From: Heligmosomoides polygyrus polygyrus
Lineage: Eukaryota; Nematoda; Chromadorea; Rhabditida; Heligmosomidae
Reading direction: 5' to 3'
Length of the DNA stretch: 64,000 bases
NCBI GenBank assembly: GCA_947396885.1
Contig: OX377206.1
Location: forward strand, 83,945,960-84,009,959
Position 1 is the stretch's first letter, and each line of letters opens with the position of its first letter. Of this stretch, positions 56,701 through 64,000 are shown piece by piece. The translations under genes and the position numbers were made by a program. The notes under the pieces were generated by a model that made no database searches, was not told the DNA's origin, and was given only the letters and a program-made list of their open reading frames with translations.

Positions 56701-59700
56701 GGCCGAATAGTCAAAGAAAACCTCGCCGCGACAGCCGCAACAGTGGCGGTCGGCATGCGCGATGGCTTCCCGCGCCCATCGCGGGCATGGCATACTTTTT
56801 CGCGCCGCGCGCGGTGTTTAGCGTTGATCCTGGACGGATCGCCGTCGCGCTCCCTTGCAGAGCGATGGGCGATGCGACGAGCACAGAGAAATTCAAATTC
56901 TTTCGCGTCGCTCTGCAAAACTCATCGCCGCGATTCAATCGCGGCGACGGGAAGTATGCACGAGGCCTTAGGGATCGTTTAGTGAGCGCGCGACGCGCGA
57001 CGCGATGCCATGTGAAGTGGCCGAATTGATCAATCGCGCCGCTCGATGAATTTGGCCACTGCGCATGCATCGCGTCGCGCGTCGCGTGCACACTAAACAA
57101 GGCCTTAGGCCCCGTTTATACTTCGTCGCGGCGCGACGCGACGCCATATATAGTGGCCAGATTCGGGGCAGACATAACTCCGACGCCGCGCGAACCCCCC
57201 TGGCGTCGCGCACGGTGCGCGACGAAATTGGACCAGTTGTCGCTGTACGATGCCTCCGACGGCTACAAACGCTTCCGACAGGGACACGCGGCACGCGTTT
57301 GCCTCATTTCAACGTTTCTTGGAGATGCTATATGAATGTGGTTTCAATAGGACGATCAGCGACAGTTTATACAGGAATCTTGGTCATGTGGTTGGTTTCC
57401 AGCGTCAGCATTTGCCATGTACAACTTCTTCGGTCAATTTTTACCCGTGATTATGGTTACACTACGGGAAAAGGTCACTACCACCCATTCTCGGATCATT
57501 TGTCCTACTGCAGATAGTTGCCTACCACATTCTGTGGAATCTTAAGTTTCTTGCTAGAAATGTGGTCTGGGAGCTTGAACACTGAGAACATTTCGTGCTC
57601 CGCGGCTAACCATGCGTCACCGAGCGCACGTCCGCGTTTCAGCGCCGCGATGTCGCACGCGGACAGCGCGCGACATCGCGTCGGAGTTAGGTCCTGGAGC
57701 CGGCCAGATTGACTGTGCGACGCGATCGATCACCTTATTGCGTGGCAATTGCGTCGCGCCGCGACGAAGTATGAACGGGGCCTTAGAAACGCGCTCTACC
57801 CCTACTGCGGCAGCATCTCGCGCTGAGATTCAAACTGTCCAGCATCCTGTCAAGCCTCCTCTGGTCAAATATATCTACAATTGCAGCAGTTTCACACTCG
57901 TATTTGTCGTTTATGAGCTAGTGTCAGCAATATCGGAGTGTTTTTTGTTGCAGACTCGGACCAGTAAGGGGACCAGTAGGGAGACCAGTGAAGGGGGTAC
58001 CAGTAATGGGGGACCAGTGAAAGGGATAGGGTCCAGTGAAGGGGGACCGGCAAAGAGCTGACCAATTAAGAGGGAACCAGTGAAGAGAGTACCAGTAAAG
58101 GAAGGACCAGTGATGGCGGGACCGATAAACGGAATACGAGTGAAGGAGACTAGTGAAGTCGTTAAGGGAGACCATTATTTTTCGCTCATGGTCAGTATTG
58201 TCCAACGTGCATCGGGCGTCAGAAGGCGTGTCATAGACGTCGTGACACGTGCATCGGGACTCAGCAACTCTTTCACAGACGTTATGCAACGTGCATCGGC
58301 AGAACACGTGCCACAGATCAGACTTTGAGCAGCATCCGTGAGATTTTCAGATGACTTTTTAAAAGCTTCGTGCGACGTTGTGCGCGTACATACTTGACGC
58401 TCACTACGTTTCTCTGCCGGCACATGGGTAAGAGGATGCTGGCGGAGTGGGTGGGAGAGGGAGTAGGGAGAATGACTAAATGAACCGGAGGAATATTATT
58501 GCTGTCGGACTGTGAACGGTATCGATCGTTACCAATTGAGTCTATTTATGCTTCCGCAAATTAAGCACTTCGGATTGAGACTCTCACGATGGGCCTATAG
58601 AAGAAAAGAAGACGGTGGTGGTGTTGTATTCTCAGGGTTTTGGGGCGAAGCTCCTAACCAGACGTTTGGCGACCACTAGGCTGTGGAACGTGTGGGGCAT
58701 GATAAAATGAAGATGATATGGTTTTTCTGAACGTGATGTTTGATGAAAAGCTTTTCGCTTTTTCACATCACCGCCGCTTAAAACTAGATGTTTTTGAGGG
58801 AAAATTAAATTTTAAAAAATTAACGGATCTATCGAATTTAACGGAATTTACCGGCAAATTTCCGCGTTAAAAATATGCGGTAAAAAATTTACCGGCGGCA
58901 CGTGAGCGAACACTTCTGGTTCGCACCGTGTTGGATTTTCAATCGTTATCCGTAGGCTGGGCTCGTGGTAGGTGTGGTTAAGATCCCGCCCGAGCCAACC
59001 AAGTCTTTCGTACCTTCGAGACCGCTGAATTGGCATCCGACTTATCTGGAAAGGATAAAAGACTGGCTTACTATCGGCTGGGTACTGCATGTCATTGCAT
59101 CTATCTGCCAAATATGCATCCAATTTGCCTGCACATAGAAGTAGAATGCATGGCGCATTCCAAAATGAATTGATTAATTCCGCTCTCGTCCTTCATCTTT
59201 TGTCTATTTAGGGATCATTCGACGTAAGTTCGGAGGACTTCTCCATTGCGTTTCCGTACCATATCTGCTTCGACAAGGATTTATTCATCGAGCATTTCGG
59301 ACATTACATTCGAAACGCTTATCCCATGGCAGTACGACAGGAGACGAGAGTGACAGATATCCTGGAGCTAGTCCATCCAGAGGTAAGATTAGCGTTAATG
59401 TTTTAGACTGTTTAATAGCTGAAAGCGTACGTTTCAATTCAGGTTCCATTTTCTTACGAGTCAATTCTAGCCTTCAAAAACAGTCTGTTTGTTTTCAAAA
59501 TGAGAGGAGAGGGTGATATCGTGCATTCGAAGAAAGACGAAATGAAGCCAATTCTTCTCAAAGGTACACGTCTACGCAATCGGGACCATGTTGTGCCTTC
59601 AGTATTCAGATCCTGGGCCTACATAACTCGACCTGTACAAAGTCATTGTTCGCAGGATCCATGGTGCTAGTCGACGGAGGAAACTACATCCTCTACATCT

Positions 59701-62700
59701 CATCGGTCAACGTTGCAACTGTTCGCGAGTTGATCGAGAGAAATCTCCACATCAGCGACATGCAGAAACACGACGGAACGAGGGACCTAATTATGCTCAA
59801 TCAGAGCCGCATGAGTCAGGTTGAACTGAAGTTCGTTCATGTTCCAACTTCGTTATTAATTTTTGAACTTCTGCTCTTTCAGAAGGCGATAACCAATTCT
59901 CAATTCATCTCTTAGGCATTCCTTAGTAAAAAAAAACATTCAGTTGTTACTTCCCGGAGGTGAGAAGATCTACCTGAGAAGAAAACATGTGCAACATTAG
60001 GTGGTGTGATATGCTGATTTAGCGAGTAGAAATTTAGAGCAGAGGCCAGATTCATCAAACAGTGGATGTAGATAGACATACCGTAAGGGAATCGTGCCCA
60101 CTACTCGCAGTGGGTAGCGGGTACGCTTCGTATTCATGAAAGGAATAATGCTAAGGTAGAACTAACCAGGAGGCCATCTCAACGGTAGGTAGGAACGGTC
60201 CAAGTGTGGTATATGGGTAGAATCGTTTCTCCCTGGGAAACAACAAAAATGCAGGTATTTCGACCCCAGTGCAACTACACGCAGAGTTAAGGACGACGGA
60301 AGTTGGGCCGTTGGCGGCGTTAGTATTCTGACTGCACGCGGATGGCCGGCTCAAGCTGGCTGGAAACAGCGATGACGAGCGAGCGGCGGTGATGCAGTGG
60401 GTAGAAGGGCGGCGCAGTCCCCATTGTCGCTGTTTCCAGCCAACCTGAGCTCGCCCTCCGCGTCCAGGCAATGTTCTAACGTTGCCAACGACCCTACTTC
60501 CGTCGTTCCTAACTCTACGCAGATTCTATTGTGGTCGAGATATTTGTTTTTTGTTGTTTCCCAGAAAGAGGCAATTCTGCTCATATACAACACTTTAGCC
60601 CTTCCGACCTACCGCTGAGATAGTCTCCTGGCATCCCCCTCGCGAGAACAACTGATCTCTCTGGAGCGCCATTTTCTCAATAGGGCGCGGAATCCTCGCA
60701 GGTATACTGATATACCCACGACGAACGATCTTCGAGTATTTTCTACTCATTGATATACCCACGATGTGGCGGGTACCACAAATGCCTCATCTTGGTATGT
60801 CTACCCTCCATCCCTCGCATAACTGCGGGTAAAAGCGTTGATGAATCCGGCCCCAGATGGTAACATGCGTTCGAGCTTCGTGTTGAGCCAAAATTCGATC
60901 ATGACCTGTTCAATGCGTAAGAACTCCAGCATTGCGAATCAAATATAGAGGTCAGGTGCCCCCTATTTGGGAGTTCCTTGGCGGATGTCATAGATTGAAT
61001 GCGTATTTGAGCTATGGGTGCGAGCTAGCGCAGGCGGAAGAGGCACCAACTATCGCCTCATCTTGAATCGAAGTTCTTAGTTCAGGCCCCGCCCAAGCCT
61101 ACTAAGTCTTCCATTCCTCCGGGTTTGGTGGACTTGTAGCAGACTTGTCCAAGAAGCATAAAAAACTGGGTGGTAAAAACTCCTAACTTATCGCCTTGCC
61201 ACTTTAAGAATGGGCCAAATGCGGCTTCAAAATTGTCTCTTCTGTTTCCACAAAAACAATCATGCGTATCCTGTCTTCATCTCTATCTCTATCGTGGAAG
61301 GACTGACTAACTACAACTTTTTCTCTTTTTTTATTCTTCAATAGGCCTACACAATGATCAGCTGTAAATACCGAAAGATTGATCAGCGCCTTGTCCTTCT
61401 CATACATGTCAACTTGCTGACCCCGTAGCGATGGAAAGCTTGGTTGGCATTCGATGGTCTCAAGGCTCCGATCCAGAGCAGTTCTCCTGCCGACTGTAGT
61501 TGTGCTCTCGAAAATTTTCGAATATTCGAATGGTTTCGACTGCACACAAATTTATATTTGAATTCGAGTATATTCGAAAACTGCAGTTTTTCTGAATAAT
61601 CGAATTCTATTACTTTCGAGAAACGCGATTTTTTGAAAATTCAAAGCATTCAAGTTCGAATGAAAATCATTCGAGTATTTTTTTTTTTGAATACTGTAAA
61701 CTGCTCCATCCGAAGAAATCAAACATAACCGTCGCTATGGGTAGATAGCTCAATTTGCACAAAAGTTATTGTCATAGGCGTATTCCTATTCCTTTATTCT
61801 TCTTTGAAACGAATAAACTTCTAATTTTCTTAGTCTTTTGCGAGGGATTCTTAAGGCCAGGTCACTGGTAGGATCCTCTCTTTTGTTACTTCCGTTCTCA
61901 CTGAATATGAATATTGCTTGTCTAGTCCTCGGTCATTGCTTGACATGAAATACGTTGTTCCGTTGAAATAATCATACAATAGCAATAACCACCCTTCTTA
62001 CTTACCTGTTGTGTTCTCTCTTTTTTGTTAACTTTTTTTGTTAGAATTGGTAACGATTTACAACATTTCTACAGCGAATTATTATTAAAGTAAGGCGCGG
62101 AAAGTCGCAAATTGAAAAAGAAAGAATTTCGCGGACAACATCGCCCTACTTTTTTGTTCAGTCGTAAACTGGAAGAGACCACGAAGAGCTTGAAAAAGAT
62201 GGCAAACGAATTGGAAATCGAGAAGCAGAAGACCGATGAACTCCTGTGTGAGTTGATGCCGGCTTCGATTGCGGATGCTCTTCGTCAGGGAAAAATGGTG
62301 GAAGCAAGTGAGTCCATACATTGAAGTGGAATAAACACCCTGCACCGTATACAGCCCCAAATAGATGAGTCTTTCAGGTGATTTCTCTGATTGTACTCTG
62401 CTCTTCACCGATATCGTAACGTTTACAAATATTTGCGCCAAGTGCACTCCGTATGACGTGGTAACCTTGCTCAACGATCTTTACCTACGCTTCGATCGAT
62501 TAATTGAACTGGTTTGTTTCACGTCATGAACTTAAATCAATATGTCAGCGCAGTCTAGATCGGGCTGCTACAGGATGTTTTTTTTGCGAACGAAACTCTT
62601 TCGCCACGCGGGACATGAACGCGCACCGTGTGCTTTCCGGGCAGGATGTTAGCCGATTACCTCACCGTCACTGTTTGATTGCGCGCAACATATGCGACGG

Positions 62701-63435
62701 TCTCGTTCAGAACATCGTACGATCAAACACTGCAGGTGGTGTAGTGAGCTAGCATCCTGCCCGAAAAGTAAAGGGTGCGGTTTCGAGTTGCGCCTGCCAC
62801 AAGACTTTCAATTGCAACAAAACATCTTGTAGCAGAACGTGACTTCTTTACCAGACGTCCCATGCTTAAAACAAACGCGGAATCACTTTGATCACTTCGA
62901 TCTTTTTAGAACCACTGTTGCTAAGAAAATAATGTTTTTGAAGATCATGAAATAGAAAATGTCTGACCATTATCCGCGATTCTGTTCAGCATGACGTCTA
63001 CAAGGTGGAGACCATCGGTGACGCCTACATGGTAGTTGGAGGAGTGCCAGACCCGTGTGAAAACCATTCTGAGAGGGTTCTTAACGTATCAATCGGTTCG
63101 TTATGTTTGAAATGATATCCTCAAAAGGAAAGTTGTATTTTTCTAAATTTGGAGCCTTGTATAGAAGTGACCATCTAGTTATCTAAGCGTTATCTGTAGT
63201 GGTAGTTATCTAAGAGCAAGAAACGCTACTGAAAAACATTTCTTTACACTTATCCTCATTGATTTAACAAAGCATCCTGGACTTGCACAGCTCCAACGTA
63301 TTCTTCACTCTTCGTAGGTCTCTTGATGGAGTCGAAGCTGGTGTTGTCTCCGATCACACACAAGCCGATCAAGATACGTGTAGGAGTTCACTCCGGTCCT
63401 GTGGTGGCTGGAGTCGTCGGTATGAAGATGCCACG
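53257..63435 (+). CDS. Soluble guanylate cyclase, atypical GCY type (partial gene)
   Basis: Makes cGMP from GTP in the cytoplasm; in nematodes such enzymes act in gas-sensing neurons. Exons are 53257-53416, 53476-53556, 53627-53775, 59212-59382, 59443-59563, 59656-59830, 62162-62307, 62378-62511, 62990-63095 and 63318-63435. All nine junctions match in phase, giving about 453 codons. Order: H-NOX C-terminal half, HNOBA/PAS region, signalling helix, cyclase domain. The catalytic part has both metal-binding aspartates (LLFTDIV and GDAYMVVGG) and the base-recognising glutamate (KVETIGD), so unlike each single vertebrate subunit it could work as a homodimer; this is inference. The H-NOX start with the haem-ligand histidine (about 100 residues) and the C-terminal end lie outside what is visible. 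Wording of the catalytic region ([20 protein letters not shown]) looks closest to gcy-31-like proteins, but I would not fix the subtype. Confidence 0.93.
54045..54708 (+). mobile_element. CR1-like LINE, 5'-truncated 3' end
   Basis: Encodes the end of a non-LTR reverse transcriptase: [20 protein letters not shown], then [20 protein letters not shown], then [20 protein letters not shown]. These match the thumb/C-terminal segment typical of CR1/jockey-clade elements (Y-x-x-Y-V-R-P…N-P…KKDI…LE-x-VQ…TR). A frame change occurs near 54440, after which the better reading is [17 protein letters not shown] in another frame. The sequence ends in a short ATAA-unit microsatellite (54685-54708), the usual 3' signature. 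Catalytic motifs and the endonuclease are absent, so it is dead. Confidence 0.85.
55103..55238. repeat. 136-bp long hairpin
   Basis: Arms of about 60 nt. GGCCTTTGTCATACCATCGC at the left pairs with GCGATGGTATGACAAAGGCC at the right, continuing through CGAGCGACGCCTAATGATA to a GC-rich centre. There are very few mismatches. Ends GGCC with TA just outside both sides recall the TTA-flanked elements at 56632-57782. Confidence 0.88.
56632..56967. mobile_element. TTA-flanked GC-rich element 1 of 3
   Basis: Ends GGCCGGGGGCATACTTCCAT and the inverse of GGCCTCGTGCATACTTCCCG, flanked by TTA at 56629-56631 and 56968-56970. The interior is rich in CGCG and has its own palindromes (GCGATGGGCG, CGCGCCGCGCGCGG). 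The open frames through it are composition artefacts. Confidence 0.75.
56971..57104. mobile_element. TTA-flanked GC-rich element 2 of 3
   Basis: 134-bp near-complete hairpin. GTTTAGTGAGCGCGCGACGC at the left pairs with GCGTCGCGTGCACACTAAAC at the right, with inner GTGGCCGAATT / AATTTGGCCAC. TTA lies on both sides (56968-56970, 57105-57107). Confidence 0.8.
57108..57782. mobile_element. TTA-flanked GC-rich element 3 of 3
   Basis: 675 bp. Ends GGCCCCGTTTATACTTCGTC and the inverse GACGAAGTATGAACGGGGCC, with TTA at 57105-57107 and 57783-57785. Inverted ends extend about 40-60 bp (TCGCGGCGCGACGCGACGCC; GTGGCCAGATT / GGCCAGATTGA). The middle (57290-57600) is unrelated AT-balanced DNA without a recognised gene. 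Confidence 0.8.
57957..58155 (+). repeat. ACCAGTGAAGGGG minisatellite
   Basis: About a dozen degenerate units of 13-20 bp built on GACCAGTGAAGGGG. Purine-rich on the top strand; reverse-complement relative of the CTGGTC tract at 35600-36385. Confidence 0.8.
58200..58325. repeat. 42-bp tandem repeat, three copies
   Basis: CGTGCATCGG starts at 58206, 58248 and 58290, exactly 42 bp apart. Units contain CAGACG or AGACGTC blocks. Divisible by three, so the minus strand reads a 14-residue repeat (…[14 protein letters not shown]…). No sign of expression. Confidence 0.85.
58972..59210 (+). repeat. Old SINE abutting an sGC splice acceptor
   Basis: Plus-strand, head-truncated copy (GCTCGTGGTAGGTGTGG onward, CCAACCAAGTCTTTCGTACC, GTAGAATGCATGGCGCATTCC). 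Its pyrimidine tail, CGTCCTTCATCTTTTGTCTA, runs straight into TTTAG and the exon at 59212. Confidence 0.82.
59212..59830 (+). CDS. sGC exons for the HNOBA/PAS region
   Basis: Three exons (59212-59382, 59443-59563, 59656-59830). They read [20 protein letters not shown], then [20 protein letters not shown], then a stretch with [20 protein letters not shown] and [20 protein letters not shown]. The FPYHI-F and LSDI-HD-TRDL-type motifs are hallmarks of the sGC HNOBA domain, which mediates dimer contacts. The last exon was ended at 59830 (donor GTTCGT), not 59819, because only this gives phase 2 and the join VELN-RKLEET with the helix exon. Confidence 0.94.
60044..60852. mobile_element. Nested palindromic element in sGC intron
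   Basis: Outer ends GGCCAGATTCATCAAAC and GTTGATGAATCCGGCC are inverted. The next inward pair is TAGACATACC / GGTATGTCTA. The core (about 60170-60625) is a palindrome with arms of about 200 bp (GCCATCTCAACGGTAGGTAG… against …CTACCGCTGAGATAG). Both arms keep an open frame for a similar peptide ([12 protein letters not shown]… and [12 protein letters not shown]…), which follows from the symmetry. No transposase. Confidence 0.78.
60962..61015 (-). repeat. SINE fragment
   Basis: Minus-strand bits (GGATGTCATAGATTGAATGCGTATTTGAGC) directly left of a plus-strand SINE. Confidence 0.5.
61016..61240 (+). repeat. Diverged SINE in sGC intron
   Basis: Head GGGTGCGAGCTAGCGCAGGC with A-box-like TAGCGCAGGCGG, then CTTCCATTCCTCCGGG and ACTTGTCCAAGAAG. 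The 3' part fades near 61240. Confidence 0.75.
61492..61710. mobile_element. TTCGAA-rich element, copy 3
   Basis: Starts TGTAGTTGTGCTCGAAAATT and continues with many TTCGAA/ATTCGAA palindromes. The right inverted end is unclear, so it may be truncated. Confidence 0.55.
62162..62307 (+). CDS. sGC signalling-helix exon
   Basis: 146-nt exon after TTTTTGTTCAG. It encodes [20 protein letters not shown], then [20 protein letters not shown] and QGKMVEA. It is a heptad-like coiled coil followed by the LL-x-x-(M/L)-P-x-x-(I/V)-A motif that connects regulatory and cyclase domains in all class III guanylate cyclases of this type. Donor GTGAGT. Confidence 0.96.
62378..63435 (+). CDS. sGC catalytic-domain exons
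   Basis: Three exons (62378-62511, 62990-63095, 63318-63435). First: [20 protein letters not shown] and [15 protein letters not shown]. Second: [20 protein letters not shown] and [12 protein letters not shown]. Third: [20 protein letters not shown], then [15 protein letters not shown] and MKMP. Metal-binding aspartates (FTDIV, IGDAY) and the guanine-selecting glutamate (KVE) are intact. The remaining exons, expected to start with RYCLFG-like sequence, lie beyond 63435, interrupted by or after the tRNA-like element at 63510. Confidence 0.96.
62576..62832. mobile_element. Foldback element with tRNA-like arms, copy 3
   Basis: Within an sGC intron. Left arm (minus): TTTCGCCACGCGGGACATGAACGC to CACTGTTTGATTG. 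Right arm (plus): GATCAAACACTGCAGGTGGTGTAGTGAGC to GGTTTCGAGTTGCGCC. Both modules have decayed A and B boxes. The two arms touch almost directly. Confidence 0.65.
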
Positions 63436-63509
63436 GTATGGTTTCTTGTGCTCGCCGTTTGCTCCTGCTGAAGAACGGTTTTCACTCAGTTAGACGGATG
63501 TCTTAATGC

Positions 63510-64000
63510 GATCAAAAGTCTTGCTCAAGGCGGAACTCGAACCTGCACGAACCTGTGCTTCCGGGCAGCGATGTTACGCTTTACACCAACCACAAGACCG
63601 AACAAAACGTCCACGATATCTTTTTAGTAGCAAACACCTTGCAGCACTCACCCATGGTATCGGGATGAGCCGGCTGCTAGACATCCCTCTATCAACTTGT
63701 GTCTTGTGTACCATATGCTCTAGGCTTAAGCAAAAATGAAATGGCATTTCCACGAGCCCCTTCAGCTTAACCGGTTTCATGCTGATATTAGCGGCCGACT
63801 CATCCCGATATCAAGGGTGAGTGCTGAATGGTGATTGCTACCAGGAGAATATCGAGGATGTTCTGTTTGGTCAAGCAGGTGGTGTAAAGCGTAGCATCGC
63901 GGCCCGGAAAACAAAGGGTGCGGGTTCAAGTTGCTCCTAGCGCGAATGTTTTGACCGAATCTGGATACCCTTCTAACAGCTTCTATCTTGAATAACAGCC
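63510..64000. mobile_element. Foldback element with tRNA-like arms, copy 4 (most complete)
   Basis: Left arm: GATCAAAAGTCTTGCTCAAGGCGG…, then CACTCACCCATGGTATCGGGATGAGCCGGC. Right arm: GCCGACTCATCCCGATATCA, then GGTGAGTGC and AGGTGGTGTAAAGCGTAGC…GGTGCGGGTTCAAGTTGC, closing GCGAATGTTTTGACCGAATC. The symmetry extends about 230 bp per arm. The right end may continue past the window. Confidence 0.7.

Larger units (their letters stand above)
53776..59211. other. 5.4-kb sGC intron packed with repeats
   Basis: Separates the H-NOX linker from the HNOBA exons, while most other introns of this gene are under 100 bp. It holds a LINE 3' end, a 136-bp palindrome, three abutting TTA elements, two minisatellites and a SINE. 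No independent gene was recognised inside. Confidence 0.75.

Noticed and set aside
56607..57517. Several 100-150-codon Arg/Ala-rich open frames on both strands
   Set aside because: They arise from CGCG-rich palindromes in three abutting transposable elements. Overlapping open frames in all directions are a composition effect.
59820..59915. Extension of the sGC exon beyond 59830 as coding sequence
   Set aside because: The frame runs to a stop without sGC similarity, while a donor at 59831 gives exact phase and the expected VELN-RKLEE join.
1..64000. CRISPR arrays, bacterial operons, rRNA genes and nematode telomere repeats
   Set aside because: Looked for and not seen. The regularly spaced repeats found (72, 42, 31 and 52 bp) are head-to-tail tandem units without unique spacers.

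Overview
The window looks like a gene-poor, repeat-rich piece of a nematode nuclear genome, most probably a clade V strongylid (hookworm-like) parasite. This is inferred from three things: short exons with TTTCAG-type acceptors, an invertebrate-type soluble guanylate cyclase, and a dense load of tRNA-derived SINEs, palindromic DNA elements and mariner remnants. There is no bacterial-style gene packing, operon, CRISPR array or rRNA. No database search was possible, so the species assignment is a guess.

Two real host genes were reconstructed exon by exon. (1) A PPM1L-like, membrane-anchored PP2C serine/threonine phosphatase lies on the minus strand. Its visible exons run from 32829 down to a stop codon at 3852, so about 29 kb of DNA carries roughly 360 codons. 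The junctions match in reading phase except at the last visible step, where a small exon is missing. (2) A soluble guanylate cyclase (atypical sGC/GCY type) lies on the plus strand from 53257 to 63435 and runs off the right edge. It contains the end of the H-NOX haem domain, the HNOBA/PAS region, the signalling helix and most of the catalytic domain. All nine junctions agree in phase.

Almost everything else is mobile DNA. The commonest family is a ~290-bp SINE with an RNA polymerase III A box and B box and a (TTTATCC)n tail. I count about 25 copies or fragments, seven with convincing target-site duplications. One locus (15867-16641) holds three of them nested inside each other. One SINE tail forms the polypyrimidine tract of a guanylate cyclase splice acceptor. 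A second family carries tRNA-like modules in inverted arms (13069, 28158, 62576, 63510). GC-rich elements flanked by TTA/TAA abut each other in two clusters (43206-44777 and 56632-57782). Two related long inverted-repeat elements (37069-38400 and 39555-40800) each hold a piece of the same Cys-rich protein.

Layout: 1-3.8 kb, SINEs and a TTCGAA-rich element; 3.85-33 kb, PP2C exons in huge repeat-filled introns; 33.4-41.1 kb, foldbacks, a 2.4-kb mariner and the two Cys-rich-ORF elements; 41-52 kb, TTA elements, tandem repeats, G/C tracts and no recognisable gene except perhaps one exon; 52.17-52.37 kb, assembly gap; 53.2 kb to the end, guanylate cyclase with a 5.4-kb intron full of transposons. 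Many short open reading frames in the window are simply SINEs or palindromes read through.
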